Source: Cupriavidus basilensis (GTDB lineage: Bacteria; Pseudomonadota; Gammaproteobacteria; Burkholderiales; Burkholderiaceae). From it: 64,000 nucleotides of DNA. A program made the position numbers and the translations under genes. Below the pieces are notes generated by a model. That model was not told the DNA's origin and searched no databases. It worked only from the letters and a program-made list of their open reading frames with translations. The stretch is taken from positions 1,612,001-1,676,000 of the forward strand of contig NZ_CP010537.1 in NCBI RefSeq assembly GCF_000832305.1. The letters run 5' to 3'. Numbering within the stretch: position 1 is the stretch's first letter; the number at the start of each line of letters is the position of its first letter. Of this stretch, positions 1 through 11,163 are shown piece by piece.

Positions 1-1
1 G

Positions 2-376
<375 letters not shown>

Positions 377-397
377 ACGCCTGACCCGGACGCCATC

Positions 398-1201
398 ATG
401 GAAATCCCCCTCAATACCTTCAAGCGCGCGCTTGCCGCCAACGAGCAGCAGATCGGCCTGTGGCTCGGCCTGGCCAGTCCCTACACCGCCGAAGTGCTGG
501 CCGGCGCCGGCTTTGACTGGCTGCTGATCGATGGCGAGCACGCACCCAACACCGTGCCGACCATCCTGGCGCAACTGCAGGCGCTGGCCGCCTATCCCGT
601 GCGGCCGGTGGTGCGTGCGTCGTGGAACGACACCGTGCAGATCAAGCAGTTGCTTGACCTGGGCGTGCAGACCCTGCTCGTGCCGATGGTGCAGGACGCC
701 ACCGAGGCGGCCGCCGCGGTGGCCGCCACCCGTTACCCGCCGCAAGGTGTGCGCGGCGTGGGCAGCGCAATGGCGCGTGCCTCGCGCTGGAACCGTGTCG
801 GCGGCTACCTGGCCCAGGCCAACGGCGAGATGTGCGTGCTGGTACAGGTGGAGACGCGCGCGGGGTTAGCGCACCTCGATGCCATCGCCGCCACCGAAGG
901 CGTGGATGGCGTGTTTATCGGCCCAGCGGATCTTGCCGCCGACATGGGCCATCTTGGTAACCCGGGCCACCCGGAGGTGCGCAGCGCCATTGCCGACGCC
1001 ATCGTGCGCATCCGCCGCGCCGGCAAGGGCGCGGGTATCCTCAGTGCGGACGTGGCGCAGTCGCGCCAGTACGTGGCGCTGGGCACCACGTTCACCGCCG
1101 TTGGCGTGGATGCCACGATGCTGGCCCGGGCGGCAGAGAGTCTTGCCGCGCAGTTCAAGGGCCACGGCAGTGCGGGGACTAGCCCGGATAAAACTTACTA
1201 G
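398..1201 (+). CDS. hpaI: 4-hydroxy-2-oxoheptanedioate aldolase
   Basis: This 267-residue class II pyruvate aldolase of the HpcH/HpaI family cleaves 4-hydroxy-2-oxoheptanedioate to pyruvate and succinic semialdehyde, the last meta-cleavage step of homoprotocatechuate breakdown. The active-site set is complete: H48 in DGEHAPN, R73 in VVRASWND, E152 in VQVETRAG and D178 in IGPADLA. These are offset by three from the E. coli enzyme residues as I recall them (H45, R70, E149, D175). It follows hpaH closely and is probably cotranscribed with it and with the receptor gene downstream. Confidence 0.93.
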   Translation: MEIPLNTFKRALAANEQQIGLWLGLASPYTAEVLAGAGFDWLLIDGEHAPNTVPTILAQLQALAAYPVRPVVRASWNDTVQIKQLLDLGVQTLLVPMVQDATEAAAAVAATRYPPQGVRGVGSAMARASRWNRVGGYLAQANGEMCVLVQVETRAGLAHLDAIAATEGVDGVFIGPADLAADMGHLGNPGHPEVRSAIADAIVRIRRAGKGAGILSADVAQSRQYVALGTTFTAVGVDATMLARAAESLAAQFKGHGSAGTSPDKTY

Positions 1202-1275
1202 ACAGTGTCCCGTCGCGCTTCAGGGCGCATTGCACAAAGAACAGACAGAACAGAAAAATCGGAGGAGACCCAATC

Positions 1276-2283
1276 ATGCAAGCAAACGCCTGCGCCCGGC
1301 GCACGCGCTTCCATGCCATGGCGCAGCATGCTTCGCGCGTTGTCACGGGGCTGGCGATCGCGCTGGGCGGCACCAGCGCCGCCCATGCCGCCGACCCCGC
1401 CGCACGCTGGGTGGTGCCCTACACCGCTGGCGGCGGCAGCGACCTCGCCACGCGCATCGTCGCGCAGAAGATCGCGCCGGCCATGCACCAGAACTTCGTG
1501 GTCGACAACAAGCCGGGCGGCGCCACCATCCTCGCCGCGCAGGACGTGGCCAAGGCGCGTGCCGACGGCGCTACGGTGCTGACTGCCGGGCAGGGTACGC
1601 TGGTACTTAACCCAGCGCTGTATCGCAAGCTGCCCTATGACGCCGCCAAGGATTTCACGCTGGTGAGCTCGCTGGTGAAGCTGCCCGTGATACTGGTCGC
1701 CAACCCGGCCTTGCCGGTAAAGACCTTGCCCGAGTTCATCACGTGGCTGAAAGCGGGGCAGGGCAAGGCGACCTATGCCTCTGTGGGCACCGGCAGCCCC
1801 CACCACCTGAGCGCCGAGCTGCTGCTCGACCGCGTGCAGGCCAGCGCCGTCCACGCGCCGTACAAAGGCACGCCACCCGCGTTGCAGGACGTGGCGGGCG
1901 GGCAGGTCGATTTCATGATGGCCGATCTCGCGGCCGCGGTGCCGTTGATCCGCGCCGGCCGCCTGCGCGCCATCGCGCTGCCCGCGCAGCAGCGCTCGGC
2001 GGTGCTGCCGGATGTGCCGACCTTTGCCGAGGCCGGGCTGGCTGGCTTTACGGCGTTCGCGTGGCAGGGCGTGGTGGTCCCGGCCGGCACGCCGCCGGCT
2101 TCGGTCGACAAGCTCAACGCGGCCATTGCCGCAGCACTGAAGGACCCGGCGGTGGTCAAGCAAATGCAGGAGCTTGGGCTGGAGCCCATGGGCGATAGCC
2201 GGGCGGGCTTTGCTGCGTTCGTGGACAATGAGCGCGCCAAATGGGGCGCCCTGATCCGCGCGCACAAGATCGCGCTGGATTGA
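1276..2283 (+). CDS. Bug-family (TctC-like) periplasmic solute receptor
   Basis: This 335-residue extracytoplasmic binding protein belongs to the Bordetella uptake gene family. An N-terminal export signal ends near AAHA (residue 38). The family hallmarks follow: VVPYTAGGGSD near the mature start, NKPGGATILAAQ, and YKGTPPALQDVAGGQVDFM for the carboxylate-binding face. A GGAGGAG ribosome site lies just ahead of the ATG. It follows hpaHI, so an aromatic acid or dicarboxylate of that pathway is a reasonable ligand guess. No TctA/TctB membrane partner is in the window, as is common for Bug receptors in Burkholderiales. The ligand cannot be read from sequence. Confidence 0.9.
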   Translation: MQANACARRTRFHAMAQHASRVVTGLAIALGGTSAAHAADPAARWVVPYTAGGGSDLATRIVAQKIAPAMHQNFVVDNKPGGATILAAQDVAKARADGATVLTAGQGTLVLNPALYRKLPYDAAKDFTLVSSLVKLPVILVANPALPVKTLPEFITWLKAGQGKATYASVGTGSPHHLSAELLLDRVQASAVHAPYKGTPPALQDVAGGQVDFMMADLAAAVPLIRAGRLRAIALPAQQRSAVLPDVPTFAEAGLAGFTAFAWQGVVVPAGTPPASVDKLNAAIAAALKDPAVVKQMQELGLEPMGDSRAGFAAFVDNERAKWGALIRAHKIALD

Positions 2284-2290
2284 GCCTCGC

Positions 2291-3157
2291 CTAAGTGGCC
2301 CGCCGCGTAGACGCTGGCGAGGCCATGGCTTCCTGCACGCGGCTGGCTATGTCCTGCAGCGGAGCCACGAAGCGCTTGACCGCCTCCTGCTCGCTCAGGG
2401 CACGCGAGAGATACACCACATTGAGGCTGCCGCGCACGCGGTCCTGGTGCCGGATCGGTACCGCGACCGCACCGATCTTGCGCTGCTCCAGCCAGTCGCC
2501 GCGATTCGACCCGAAGCCATCCTCGCGCACGCGCGCAACCAGCTTGCGCACATAGGCCGCGTTGTTGGCCAGGGCTGCCTGCTCGTCGCCGCCGCCGCCT
2601 GAGCGCAGCAGGTTAAGGATGTCCTCCCGTTCCCCTTCGCTACAAAACGCAAAATAGGCCCGTCCGGCGGCCGTCGACAGCATCGGCAGGCGCCGGCCCA
2701 CCATCGCCCGGTGGAAGGACAGCGGGCTGAAGCGGTGCGTGGTTTCGCGGATGATCATGGCGTCGCCATCCGGCGTGGTCAGGTCCGACGGCCATAGCAC
2801 GCGCTGCAGCAGCTCGCCCATCAGCGGCGCGGCGATGGTGGAGATCCACTCATCGTCATTGAAGCCTTCGCTCAAGGCCCTGACCTGCAGCGTCAGGCGA
2901 TAGCTGTCGTCCGACTCGCTGCGGCGCACGAAGCCTTCGGTGATCAGGGTCTCCAGCAGGCGCCGGACCGTGGTGCGGTGCAGCCCGGTCAGCTCGCTCA
3001 GCTGCTGCGCGGTGCCGCGCCCGCTTTCCATCCGGTTGAGCGCCTTCAGCACGTCCAGGCCACGGGTCAGCCCGCGCACGCTGGCATAGGGCGAGGTTCG
3101 GCTATCGGGCACGCTAGGTACCTTAGGCATCTCAGGCGCCTTAGACATCGCAGGCAT
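2291..3157 (-). CDS. mhpR: IclR-family activator of the mhp operon
   Basis: An IclR-type regulator of 288 residues from the chosen ATG. The N-terminal winged helix carries RGLTRGLDVLKALN and SGLHRTTVRRLLETL. The C-terminal effector domain includes RETTHRFSPLSFHRAMVGRR, very like E. coli MhpR, which activates with 3-(3-hydroxyphenyl)propionate. It is divergent from mhpC. The frame runs open to 3289, but the start at 3157 has a GAAAGGG site upstream and removes an unlikely 44-residue leader; 3148 is an alternative start. The perfect dyad at 3181-3197 is its probable operator. Confidence 0.92.
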   Translation of the reverse strand: MPAMSKAPEMPKVPSVPDSRTSPYASVRGLTRGLDVLKALNRMESGRGTAQQLSELTGLHRTTVRRLLETLITEGFVRRSESDDSYRLTLQVRALSEGFNDDEWISTIAAPLMGELLQRVLWPSDLTTPDGDAMIIRETTHRFSPLSFHRAMVGRRLPMLSTAAGRAYFAFCSEGEREDILNLLRSGGGGDEQAALANNAAYVRKLVARVREDGFGSNRGDWLEQRKIGAVAVPIRHQDRVRGSLNVVYLSRALSEQEAVKRFVAPLQDIASRVQEAMASPASTRRAT

Positions 3158-3180
3158 AAAAAACCCTTTCAAATCAACGT

Positions 3181-3197
3181 TGTGCACTCCTTGCACA
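3181..3197. promoter_or_regulatory. probable MhpR operator
   Basis: TGTGCA-CTCCT-TGCACA is a perfect 6-bp inverted repeat in the mhpR-mhpC intergenic space, 24 bases from the mhpR start. It resembles the GTGCAC-type dyad I recall as the MhpR target in E. coli. Its role is inferred from position and symmetry. Confidence 0.6.
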
Positions 3198-3309
3198 TTC
3201 TGTTCGTTTTTTTGTCGGGATGCAATCGGCTCTCTACACTCCGCTGTACTCGCTGTACCAGTTAGCCATTCAAAAACATTCAAAAGCATTCACGAACGAA
3301 GGAGACACG

Positions 3310-4245
3310 ATGTCGACCGCCGCCACGCCCCTCAAGTCCGTCCCGTCCAGCCAGCCCGAGCTGCCGTTCCAGAGCATCTGGGGCGAGTTGCGCGGCGTTT
3401 CCTTCAGCCAGGGCTGGCTCGATGCCAAGGGCATCCGCACCCGCTACCTGCACGCCGGCAGCAGCGGCAAGCCGGCGCTGATCCTGCTGCACGGCGTCGG
3501 CGGCCACGCCGAGGCCTACGTGCGCAACCTGCAATCGCACGCCGAGCATTTCGACGTGTGGGCCATCGACATGATCGGCCACGGCTGGACCGACAAGCCG
3601 GCGGGCGGGCGCGAGATTTCCGACTACGTCGACCACGTGATCCGCGTGATGGATACCCTCGGCATCGCGCGCGCTGCGTTCAGCGGGGAATCGCTGGGCG
3701 GCTGGGTGGCCGCGCGCCTGGCGATCGACCATCCCGAACGCGTGGAGCGGCTGGTGCTGAACACCGCGGGTGGCTCGCAGGCGGACCCGGTGGTGATGGA
3801 GCGCCTCAAGACGCTGTCCATGCGCGCCGTGGAAGAACCAGGCTGGGATTTCATCAAGGCTCGCGTGCAATGGCTGATGGCCGACAAGGCCAAAGCCTTT
3901 GACGACCTGATCGCCACGCGTCAGGCCATCTACGCGCAACCGGGCATGGTCGAGGCCCAGCGCGGCAACATGGTGTTGCAGGACATGGAAACGCGTCAGC
4001 GCAACATCCTTCGCGCCGAGCACTATGGCCGCATCAAGGCCCCGACGCTGGTGCTGTGGACCTCCGACGACCCCACCGCCGATGTGTCGGAGGGACGGCG
4101 CATCGCCACCATGATTCCCGGCGCGCTGTTTACGGTGATGGACGGCTGCGGCCACTGGCCGCAGTTCGAGGATGCCGACACCTTCAACCGCATTCACCTG
4201 AATTTCCTGCTCGGCAATGCCGTGCCGGAAGCGACCACGGTTTAA
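3310..4245 (+). CDS. mhpC: 2-hydroxy-6-oxonona-2,4-dienedioate hydrolase
   Basis: This alpha/beta-hydrolase of 311 residues hydrolyses the meta-cleavage product made by MhpB, releasing succinate and 2-hydroxypenta-2,4-dienoate. The catalytic triad is visible: Ser128 in SGESLGG, Asp253/254 in WTSDDPT and His282 in GCGHWPQ. The HGVGGH oxyanion segment lies near residue 61. The frame opens upstream at 3220, but the ATG at 3310 has a GAAGGAGA site and gives a normal family length. It is the first gene of the mhp operon and is followed 33 bases later by mhpA. Confidence 0.95.
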   Translation: MSTAATPLKSVPSSQPELPFQSIWGELRGVSFSQGWLDAKGIRTRYLHAGSSGKPALILLHGVGGHAEAYVRNLQSHAEHFDVWAIDMIGHGWTDKPAGGREISDYVDHVIRVMDTLGIARAAFSGESLGGWVAARLAIDHPERVERLVLNTAGGSQADPVVMERLKTLSMRAVEEPGWDFIKARVQWLMADKAKAFDDLIATRQAIYAQPGMVEAQRGNMVLQDMETRQRNILRAEHYGRIKAPTLVLWTSDDPTADVSEGRRIATMIPGALFTVMDGCGHWPQFEDADTFNRIHLNFLLGNAVPEATTV

Positions 4246-4278
4246 GCCGGCAAGTACCGGACAAGCAGGAGAGGAGAC

Positions 4279-6141
4279 ATGAACAACGCCATCGAGATGG
4301 CGGGCGCAGACGCTCGTCCGCAGGATCTGGACACCGACGTCGCCATCATCGGCGCCGGCCCGGTTGGCCTGATGATCGCCAACATCCTTGGGCTGCAGGG
4401 CGTGCGCGTCGTGCTGGTCGAGAAGCTGGACCAGATCATCGACTACCCCCGCGCCATTGGCCTGGACGACGAGGCGCTGCGGGTATTCCAGTCGGTTGGC
4501 CTGGCCGATGCACTGCTGCCGCATATCACGCCGCACCACTGGATGCGCTTTGTCACGCATACGGGCCGCTGCTTTGCGTCGATCGAGCCACGCACCGACG
4601 AGTTTGGCTGGTCCCGCCGCAACGCCTTTATCCAGCCGCTGGCGGACCGCATCCTGTACGAGGGCCTGCGGCGCTTTCCCCATGTGCAGGTGCTGTTCGG
4701 CCACGGCGTATCGGCCTTCACGCAAGACGAACACGGCGTGACGATCCGCGCGGAAGACGCGCACGGACGTGTCACCGCCATCCGCGCCGCCTACCTGGCC
4801 GGCTGTGATGGCGGCAACAGCGTCGTGCGGCGCACGCTGGATGTGCCGTTTGAAGGCCGCACCAAGCCCAACCAATGGATCGTGGTGGACGTGCGCAATG
4901 ACCCGATCGGCACGCCGCATATCTACATGCACTGCGACCCGATGCGTCCCTATGTGTCGGCCGCGCTCCCGCACGGGATCCGCCGCTTCGAGTTCATGGT
5001 CATGCCCGGCGAGACGGAAGACGAGCTGTCCCGGCCGGAGAACCTCGCCGCGCTGATCCGCAAGGTGGTGGCCGATCCGGACAAGGTCGACTACATCCGC
5101 AAGCGCGTCTACACCCATAACGCGCGCCTGGCGCGGACGTTCCGCGTCAAGCGTGTGCTGCTGGCGGGCGACGCCGCGCACATCATGCCGGTCTGGCAGG
5201 GGCAGGGCTACAACAGCGGCATCCGCGACGCGAGCAACCTGGGCTGGAAGCTGGCGATGGTGGTCAAGGGCGTGGCGCAGGACCGCCTGCTGGACAGCTA
5301 CGGGGTGGAGCGCCGCGCCCACGCGCGCTCGATGATTCACCTGTCCGAGGTGGCGGGCGACATCTTCGCGCCTGCCAGCCGCTTCGGTGCGTCGTTGCGC
5401 GATGGCCTGACCCGCGTGCTGAACGTGTTTCCCTCGGTCAAGCAGTACTTCGTGGAAATGCGTTTCAAGCCCATGCCGCGTTATGAATCGGGTGTGGTGC
5501 TGTTGCCCGAGCGCCAGGGTGACGACCGGTTCCTGGCACGCTTGCTGGAGCGCTCCGGCAACTCGCCGCTCGGACGCATGCTGGGCCTGATGAGCGAGAA
5601 GCGGGATTCGCTGGTCGGCCGGCTCGTTCACGGCCGCGATCCGGCGGGAAGCTCGCCGGTCGGGCGCATGTTCATCCAGCCAATGGTGCGGACCGAGCAA
5701 GGCCATACCGTGCGCCTGGACGACGTGATCGGCAATCGCTTTGCCATTATCGCCTGGGGCGCGGACCCGACCTTCGGCCTGACGCCGCAAGCGCGCGCCG
5801 TCTGGGAAAAGCTGGGCGCGTGCTTCGTCATGGTCAAGCCCGATACGCAGCTTGCCTATCGCGACGACGTGCCGCAAGGGGTGATCGCCATCGGCGACAC
5901 TGCCGGGCGTCTCAAGGATTGGTTCGGCAAGCTGCCCGGCTCCGTGGTGCTGCTGCGCCCGGACCGCTTTATCGCCGGTATGTGCTCGCCGCAGCAGGTG
6001 TCCGATGCCATCCAGGCGCTGGCCGGAAAGCTGGCGCTGTCCGACGCGTCCCCTTCAGCCGCCGCACCGGGCGCGTTGCCCGCGCAGCCAGGTACCCAGC
6101 CGGCGCGCGACCACGCCATCGCCTTTGCGCGGGGAGCCTGA
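4279..6141 (+). CDS. mhpA: 3-(3-hydroxyphenyl)propionate/3-hydroxycinnamate hydroxylase
   Basis: This 620-residue FAD-dependent aromatic hydroxylase adds the second hydroxyl to 3-(3-hydroxyphenyl)propionate using NADH and oxygen. The dinucleotide motif GAGPVG is at residues 25-30, the DG motif is in [12 protein letters not shown] near residue 178, and the GD motif is in [17 protein letters not shown] near residue 297. A C-terminal thioredoxin-like tail typical of this family follows. AGGAGAGGAG precedes the ATG. Its stop is separated from the mhpB start by one base, so translational coupling is likely. Confidence 0.94.
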   Translation: MNNAIEMAGADARPQDLDTDVAIIGAGPVGLMIANILGLQGVRVVLVEKLDQIIDYPRAIGLDDEALRVFQSVGLADALLPHITPHHWMRFVTHTGRCFASIEPRTDEFGWSRRNAFIQPLADRILYEGLRRFPHVQVLFGHGVSAFTQDEHGVTIRAEDAHGRVTAIRAAYLAGCDGGNSVVRRTLDVPFEGRTKPNQWIVVDVRNDPIGTPHIYMHCDPMRPYVSAALPHGIRRFEFMVMPGETEDELSRPENLAALIRKVVADPDKVDYIRKRVYTHNARLARTFRVKRVLLAGDAAHIMPVWQGQGYNSGIRDASNLGWKLAMVVKGVAQDRLLDSYGVERRAHARSMIHLSEVAGDIFAPASRFGASLRDGLTRVLNVFPSVKQYFVEMRFKPMPRYESGVVLLPERQGDDRFLARLLERSGNSPLGRMLGLMSEKRDSLVGRLVHGRDPAGSSPVGRMFIQPMVRTEQGHTVRLDDVIGNRFAIIAWGADPTFGLTPQARAVWEKLGACFVMVKPDTQLAYRDDVPQGVIAIGDTAGRLKDWFGKLPGSVVLLRPDRFIAGMCSPQQVSDAIQALAGKLALSDASPSAAAPGALPAQPGTQPARDHAIAFARGA

Positions 6142-6142
6142 C

Positions 6143-7093
6143 ATGCCGATGCATCTCGAATGCCTGTCCCACACGCCGCTGCACGGCTACCACGATCCCG
6201 CGCCGGAGATCGTGGCCGAAGTAGAGCGCGTGCAGGCCGCGGCGCGCGCTCGCGTGCAAGCCTTTGCGCCGGAGCTGGTGGTGGTCTTTGCTCCGGATCA
6301 CTTCAACGGCTTCTTCTACGACGTGATGCCGCAGTTCTGCATCGGCGTGGCGGCCAGTGCCATTGGCGACTTCAAGAGCCTGGCGGGCCCGCTCGATGTG
6401 CCGCGCGACACCGCTCTGGCGATGGCGCAGGCGGTGCTGGACCGCGACGTGGATGTGGCCGTGTCGTACCGCATGCAGGTGGACCACGGCTGCGCGCAGG
6501 CGCTGGAAGTCCTGCTGGGCGGGCTGGACGTTTGCCCGGTCATCCCCGTCTTCATCAACTCGGTGGCACCGCCCATGGCAACGTGCCGGCGGGCGCGGCT
6601 GCTTGGCGACGCTATCGGACGCTTCCTGCAGGGCCTGGGCAAGCGTGTGCTGGTGGTGGGGTCGGGCGGCATCTCGCACGAGCCGCCGGTGCCGGAAATC
6701 GCCTCGGCCAATGTGGAGACCGCCGAGCGCCTGATCGCCGGGCGCAATCCGCCGCCCGAGTCGCGTGCTGCCCGCCAGGCGCGTACCGTGGCCGCCGCAC
6801 AAGCGTTCACCAAAGGCGACAGCCCCCTGCATCCGCTCAACCCGGCATGGGACCGCGCCTTTCTGGAACGGCTGGCCGGCGCAAACCTCGCGGCGGTGGA
6901 TGCCATGCGCAATGACGACATCACGCGCGACGCCGGCAAGTCGGCGCACGAGATCCGCACCTGGATCGCCGCTTTTGGCGCGCTGGCTGCTGCCGGGCCT
7001 TACCAGGCATCGATCGAGTACTACCGGCCCATCGACGAGTGGATCGCAGGCTTCGGCGTGATGCAGGCACAGCCCGCCACCGGGCACGCTTAA
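6143..7093 (+). CDS. mhpB: 2,3-dihydroxyphenylpropionate 1,2-dioxygenase
   Basis: This 316-residue class III (LigB-type) extradiol dioxygenase opens the catechol ring of 2,3-dihydroxyphenylpropionate next to a hydroxyl. His115 in VDHGCAQ and His179 in GGISHEPP fall at the same numbers as the catalytic histidines I recall for E. coli MhpB. The start one base after the mhpA stop is preferred over the longer open frame from 6005, because it gives the family N-terminus [17 protein letters not shown] and the usual length. Confidence 0.95.
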   Translation: MPMHLECLSHTPLHGYHDPAPEIVAEVERVQAAARARVQAFAPELVVVFAPDHFNGFFYDVMPQFCIGVAASAIGDFKSLAGPLDVPRDTALAMAQAVLDRDVDVAVSYRMQVDHGCAQALEVLLGGLDVCPVIPVFINSVAPPMATCRRARLLGDAIGRFLQGLGKRVLVVGSGGISHEPPVPEIASANVETAERLIAGRNPPPESRAARQARTVAAAQAFTKGDSPLHPLNPAWDRAFLERLAGANLAAVDAMRNDDITRDAGKSAHEIRTWIAAFGALAAAGPYQASIEYYRPIDEWIAGFGVMQAQPATGHA

Positions 7094-7110
7094 CCCAACC
7101 AGGACCCACC

Positions 7111-7902
7111 ATGTCAAACCAGGAAATGACGCTCGCGCTCGCCAGGCGGCTGCGCGAAGCAGAGCAGACGCGCACGCCGGTCGAGCCGCTGCGCGGCGAA
7201 ATCCCACCGGGCGATGCAGCGATGGCTTACGCCATCCAGCGCGCCAACGTCGACGCGTGGCGGGCCCAGGGCCGCCGCGTGGCAGGCCGCAAGATCGGCC
7301 TGACCTCGCCCGCGGTGCAGCGCCAGCTTGGCGTGGACCAGCCCGACTTCGGCACGCTGTTTGCCGACATGGTCTTCGGCGACGACGAGCCGATACCCGT
7401 TGCCCGCACCTTGCAGCCGAAGGCCGAAGCCGAGGTCGCGCTGGTGCTCTGCCGCGATGTGCCGCAGAAGGACGCCACGTTGGTCGACCTGATCAACGCC
7501 GTCGCCTATGTGCTGCCTGCGATTGAAGTGGTCGGCAGCCGCATCCGCAACTGGGATATCTCGTACGTGGATACGGTGGCCGACAACGCCTCCAGCGGCC
7601 TGGTGGTGCTGGGCGCGGTGCCGGTGCCGCTGGCTGGCCTGGACCTGAAGACCGTGAAGATGGAAATGCTGCGTGATGACGAGCGCGTTTCCACGGGTTC
7701 CGGCGCGGATTGCCTTGGCCATCCGCTGAACGCCGCAGTCTGGCTGGCCCGGAAACTGGCCGCGCTGGGGGACCCGCTGCGTGCCGGCGACCTGATCCTG
7801 ACCGGTGCGCTGGGGCCGATGGTGGCCGTGGCGCCGGGGCAGTGCTTCGAGGCCCGTATCAGCGGCATCGGCAGCGTGCGGGCACGGTTTGCGCCGGGCT
7901 GA
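7111..7902 (+). CDS. mhpD: 2-keto-4-pentenoate hydratase
   Basis: A 263-residue hydratase of the fumarylacetoacetase fold that converts 2-hydroxypenta-2,4-dienoate to 4-hydroxy-2-oxovalerate. Family segments include [27 protein letters not shown], an acidic metal site in [10 protein letters not shown], and [11 protein letters not shown]. The ATG at 7111 follows an AGGA site. The frame is open back to 7039, inside mhpB, but that start would be unusually long. It is distinct from the HpaH-like hydratase at the left edge, so each meta pathway here has its own hydratase. Confidence 0.92.
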   Translation: MSNQEMTLALARRLREAEQTRTPVEPLRGEIPPGDAAMAYAIQRANVDAWRAQGRRVAGRKIGLTSPAVQRQLGVDQPDFGTLFADMVFGDDEPIPVARTLQPKAEAEVALVLCRDVPQKDATLVDLINAVAYVLPAIEVVGSRIRNWDISYVDTVADNASSGLVVLGAVPVPLAGLDLKTVKMEMLRDDERVSTGSGADCLGHPLNAAVWLARKLAALGDPLRAGDLILTGALGPMVAVAPGQCFEARISGIGSVRARFAPG

Positions 7903-7954
7903 CGCGCGGCGCCTCAAGTTTTTTCATCTCATTAAAAATACACAAGGAGACAAC

Positions 7955-8935
7955 ATGCAACCCACCAGATCCATTCTCGCAGGCGCACTGCTCGTGACCG
8001 CTGGCGCGCTTGGCAGCGCCCCCGTCCATGCCGACACGTTCCCCAGCCACCCGCTGACCATCGTGGTGCCGTTCCCCGCCGGCGGCGTGACCGACATGAT
8101 TGCGCGTCAGATGGCGCAGCAGATGCAGACCAGCCTTGGCAAGCCGGTTGTGGTCGAGAACCGTCCCGGCGGCGGCGGCCAGATCGCGGCGCAATCGGTC
8201 AAGCGCGCCGACGCGGATGGCTATACCATGTTCGTGGCCGCCACCGAAATGTTCGCGATCAATCCCGGCCTGTACCGCAATTTCTCGTACGACCCGCTCA
8301 AGGATTTCAAGCCGGTGACGGCGCTGGCATCGTCGCCCCTGGTGCTGGTGGTGCCGCAGGGCAGCCCCGTCAACTCCGTCAAGGACCTGGTAGCGTTGTC
8401 CAAGAGCAAGCCCAACGGCGTGAACTATGCCTCGCAGGGGATCGGCTCGATCGGCCACCTGCTGGGCGGCTTGTTTGCCGACAAGGCCGGCGGCCACATG
8501 ACGCACGTGGCTTACAAGGGCTCCGCCCCGGCCTTGCAGGATGTGATGGCCGGGCAGGTCGACATGATGTTCGACCCGGTGATCACCACCTCGCCGCTGA
8601 TCAAGGGCGGCAAGGTCAAGCCGCTGGCCATCGCCGCGCCGCGCCGCTCGCCTTCGCTGCCGGACGTGCGCACGCTCTCAGAACTCGGCATCGGCGGGCT
8701 GGATGCCGGCGTCTGGTTTGGCATGGTGGTCAAGGCCGGCACGCCCGATGCCATCGTCGCGCGTCTCAACGAGGCAGCACTCAAGGCGCTCAAGGCACCC
8801 GAGGTGACCAGGCGCTTTGCCGACCAGGGTCTGGAAGCGCTGCCCATGACGCCGCAGCAGTTCGGCGCCTTCCTCAACAGTGAAAGCACGCGTTGGGCCC
8901 CGCTGGTCAAGGCCAGCGGCGCCAGCGTGGAATGA
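7955..8935 (+). CDS. Bug-family solute receptor inside the mhp operon
   Basis: A 326-residue TctC/Bug periplasmic receptor. It has a clear signal peptide ending near VHA (residue 25), then [27 protein letters not shown] and [26 protein letters not shown] lies just before the ATG. It lies between mhpD and mhpF in the same direction, so it is very likely cotranscribed with the catabolic genes and probably captures a phenylpropanoid acid or related carboxylate. No MhpT-type permease is present in the window. The ligand and membrane partner are unknown. Confidence 0.9.
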   Translation: MQPTRSILAGALLVTAGALGSAPVHADTFPSHPLTIVVPFPAGGVTDMIARQMAQQMQTSLGKPVVVENRPGGGGQIAAQSVKRADADGYTMFVAATEMFAINPGLYRNFSYDPLKDFKPVTALASSPLVLVVPQGSPVNSVKDLVALSKSKPNGVNYASQGIGSIGHLLGGLFADKAGGHMTHVAYKGSAPALQDVMAGQVDMMFDPVITTSPLIKGGKVKPLAIAAPRRSPSLPDVRTLSELGIGGLDAGVWFGMVVKAGTPDAIVARLNEAALKALKAPEVTRRFADQGLEALPMTPQQFGAFLNSESTRWAPLVKASGASVE

Positions 8936-8961
8936 CGCAAGAGATCCAACAGGAGAGATCC

Positions 8962-9912
8962 ATGACCCGCAAACTGAAAGCCGCCATCATCGGTTCCGGC
9001 AATATCGGCACCGACCTGATGATCAAGATCCTGCGCCATGGCGCGCATGTCGAGATGGGCGCGATGGTCGGCATCGACCCGGCATCGGACGGCCTGGCGC
9101 GCGCCGCGCGCCTGGGCGTGGCGACCACCCACGAAGGCGTGCAAGGATTGACGCGCCTGCCGGTGTTCGGCGAAATCGATGTGGTGTTCGATGCCACCAG
9201 CGCTGGCGCGCACGTGAAGAATGACGCGTTCCTGCGTGGCCTGCGGCCGTCGCTGCGCATGATCGACCTCACGCCGGCGGCCATTGGCCCTTACTGCATC
9301 CCGGTGGTCAACGGCGATGCGCACCTGGACGCGCACAACGTCAACATGGTCACCTGCGGCGGACAGGCCACCATCCCCATGGTGGCGGCCGTATCGCGGG
9401 TGGCGCCGGTGTTGTATGCCGAGATCGTGGCCAGCATCTCCAGCAAGAGCGCGGGCCCCGGCACGCGCGCCAACATCGACGAATTTACCGAGACCACCTC
9501 CAAGGCGATCGAAGCGATCGGTGGGGCTGGCAAGGGCAAGGCCATCATCGTGCTCAACCCGGCCGAGCCGCCGCTGATCATGCGCGACACGGTGTATTGC
9601 CTGAGCGAGATGGCGGACGAGGCCGCGATCGCCGCGTCGATCGATGCCATGGCCGCCGAGGTGCGGCAGTACGTGCCCGGCTATCGCCTCAAGCAGAAGG
9701 TGCAGTTCGACCGTATCCCGGCGGATGCGCCGCTGGTGGTGCCCGGGGTGGGGCGTGTGAGCGGGCTCAAGACCTCGGTGTTCCTGGAGGTGGAAGGCGC
9801 GGCCCACTACCTCCCAGCCTACGCCGGTAATCTCGACATCATGACCAGCGCCGCGCTCACCATCGCCGAGCGGATGGCGAGCGCCATGCTTGCCCAACGC
9901 GCCGCCGCCTGA
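8962..9912 (+). CDS. mhpF: acetaldehyde dehydrogenase (acylating)
   Basis: This 316-residue CoA- and NAD-dependent enzyme turns the acetaldehyde released by MhpE into acetyl-CoA. The nucleotide motif GSGNIG lies at residues 11-16 and the catalytic Cys132 in [11 protein letters not shown]. The length and the Cys number match those of the family as I recall them. The ATG at 8962 has an AGGAGA site seven bases upstream. It works as a complex with the aldolase encoded next, which channels the aldehyde. Confidence 0.95.
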   Translation: MTRKLKAAIIGSGNIGTDLMIKILRHGAHVEMGAMVGIDPASDGLARAARLGVATTHEGVQGLTRLPVFGEIDVVFDATSAGAHVKNDAFLRGLRPSLRMIDLTPAAIGPYCIPVVNGDAHLDAHNVNMVTCGGQATIPMVAAVSRVAPVLYAEIVASISSKSAGPGTRANIDEFTETTSKAIEAIGGAGKGKAIIVLNPAEPPLIMRDTVYCLSEMADEAAIAASIDAMAAEVRQYVPGYRLKQKVQFDRIPADAPLVVPGVGRVSGLKTSVFLEVEGAAHYLPAYAGNLDIMTSAALTIAERMASAMLAQRAAA

Positions 9913-9939
9913 CTCACCCGCAGATAAGGAGTGCCTGCC

Positions 9940-10956
9940 ATGCAAGGCCAAAAGAAGATCTACATTTCCGATGTGACGCTGCGCGACGGCAGCCACGCCG
10001 TGCGCCACCAGTACAGCGTCGAGCAGGCCCGGCAAATTGCCAAGGCGCTGGATGACGCCAAGGTCGATTCGATCGAAGTGGCCCACGGCGATGGGCTGCA
10101 GGGATCCAGCTTCAACTATGGCTTTGGTGCCCACACCGACCTGGAATGGATCGAGGCCGTGGCCAGCGTGGTCAAGCACGCAAAGATCGCCACGCTGTTG
10201 CTGCCCGGCATCGGCACCGTTCACGACCTCAAGGCTGCTTATGATGCCGGTGCGCGCATTGTCCGCGTGGCCACGCATTGCACCGAGGCGGACGTCTCGC
10301 GGCAGCACATCGAGTACGCGCGCCATCTGGGCATGGAAGCCGTCGGCTTCCTGATGATGAGCCACATGACCACGCCGCAGAACCTTGCCGCGCAGGCCAA
10401 GCTGATGGAGAGCTACGGCGCCACCTGCTGCTATGTGGTGGACTCCGGCGGCGCGCTGACCATGAACGATGTCCGCGACCGCTTCCGTGCCTTCAAGGCG
10501 GTGCTCAAGCCGGAAACGCAGACCGGCATGCACGCGCACCACAACCTGAGCCTGGGCGTGGCCAACTCCATCGTCGCGGTGGAAGAAGGCTGCGACCGCA
10601 TCGACGCCAGCCTGGCCGGCATGGGCGCCGGCGCTGGCAACGCGCCGCTGGAGGTCTTTATCGCCGCGGCCGAGCGCATGGGATGGGACCACGGCTGCGA
10701 CCTGTACAAGCTGATGGACGCGGCCGATGACATCGTGCGTCCGCTGCAGGACCGTCCCGTGCGGGTCGACCGCGAAACGCTGGCGCTGGGCTATGCCGGC
10801 GTGTACTCCAGCTTCCTGCGCCACAGCGAGGCCGCCGCGAGCAAGTACGGCCTGAAGACCGTCGACGTGCTGGTCGAGTTGGGTCGCCGGCGCATGGTGG
10901 GCGGGCAGGAAGACATGATCGTCGACGTGGCGCTGGATTTGCTGAAGGCGCGTTAG
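9940..10956 (+). CDS. mhpE: 4-hydroxy-2-oxovalerate aldolase
   Basis: This 338-residue DRE-TIM aldolase splits 4-hydroxy-2-oxovalerate into pyruvate and acetaldehyde. The catalytic Arg15-Asp16 pair is in TLRDGSH, and the metal histidines are in GMHAHHN near residues 197-200. An in-frame GTG occurs at 9931, but the AAGGAG at 9926-9931 would overlap it, so the ATG at 9940 with eight bases of spacing is preferred. It is the last recognisable mhp gene and partners MhpF. No strong terminator stem was found directly after it. Confidence 0.95.
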   Translation: MQGQKKIYISDVTLRDGSHAVRHQYSVEQARQIAKALDDAKVDSIEVAHGDGLQGSSFNYGFGAHTDLEWIEAVASVVKHAKIATLLLPGIGTVHDLKAAYDAGARIVRVATHCTEADVSRQHIEYARHLGMEAVGFLMMSHMTTPQNLAAQAKLMESYGATCCYVVDSGGALTMNDVRDRFRAFKAVLKPETQTGMHAHHNLSLGVANSIVAVEEGCDRIDASLAGMGAGAGNAPLEVFIAAAERMGWDHGCDLYKLMDAADDIVRPLQDRPVRVDRETLALGYAGVYSSFLRHSEAAASKYGLKTVDVLVELGRRRMVGGQEDMIVDVALDLLKAR

Positions 10957-11163
10957 GGAAAGGCGCAAGGCGCGTGCCACGGCTGTGCGCTGGCGCCACA
11001 TGGGAGGGTTTTGCGGCGGCGGATGCCCGGGGAATGCCGCTAGCCAGGGTCTTGCCCGCCCTTTTTACAAAGCCCGCCGGTTTTTACAAGCTGATCGGCA
11101 GCGCCACCGACAGCACGAAGCGGAAGATCCGCGAGTGCACGGCCACCGCCAGGACCCGGCCTC

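Noticed and set aside
3280..5877. 865-residue minus-strand frame across mhpC and mhpA
   Set aside because: It is antisense to two clearly real genes and its His/Arg/Ala-rich sequence matches no family; long antisense frames are common at this GC content.
8512..11001. 829-residue minus-strand frame across the Bug, mhpF and mhpE genes
   Set aside because: It is the antisense shadow of three real genes, with biased composition and no motif.
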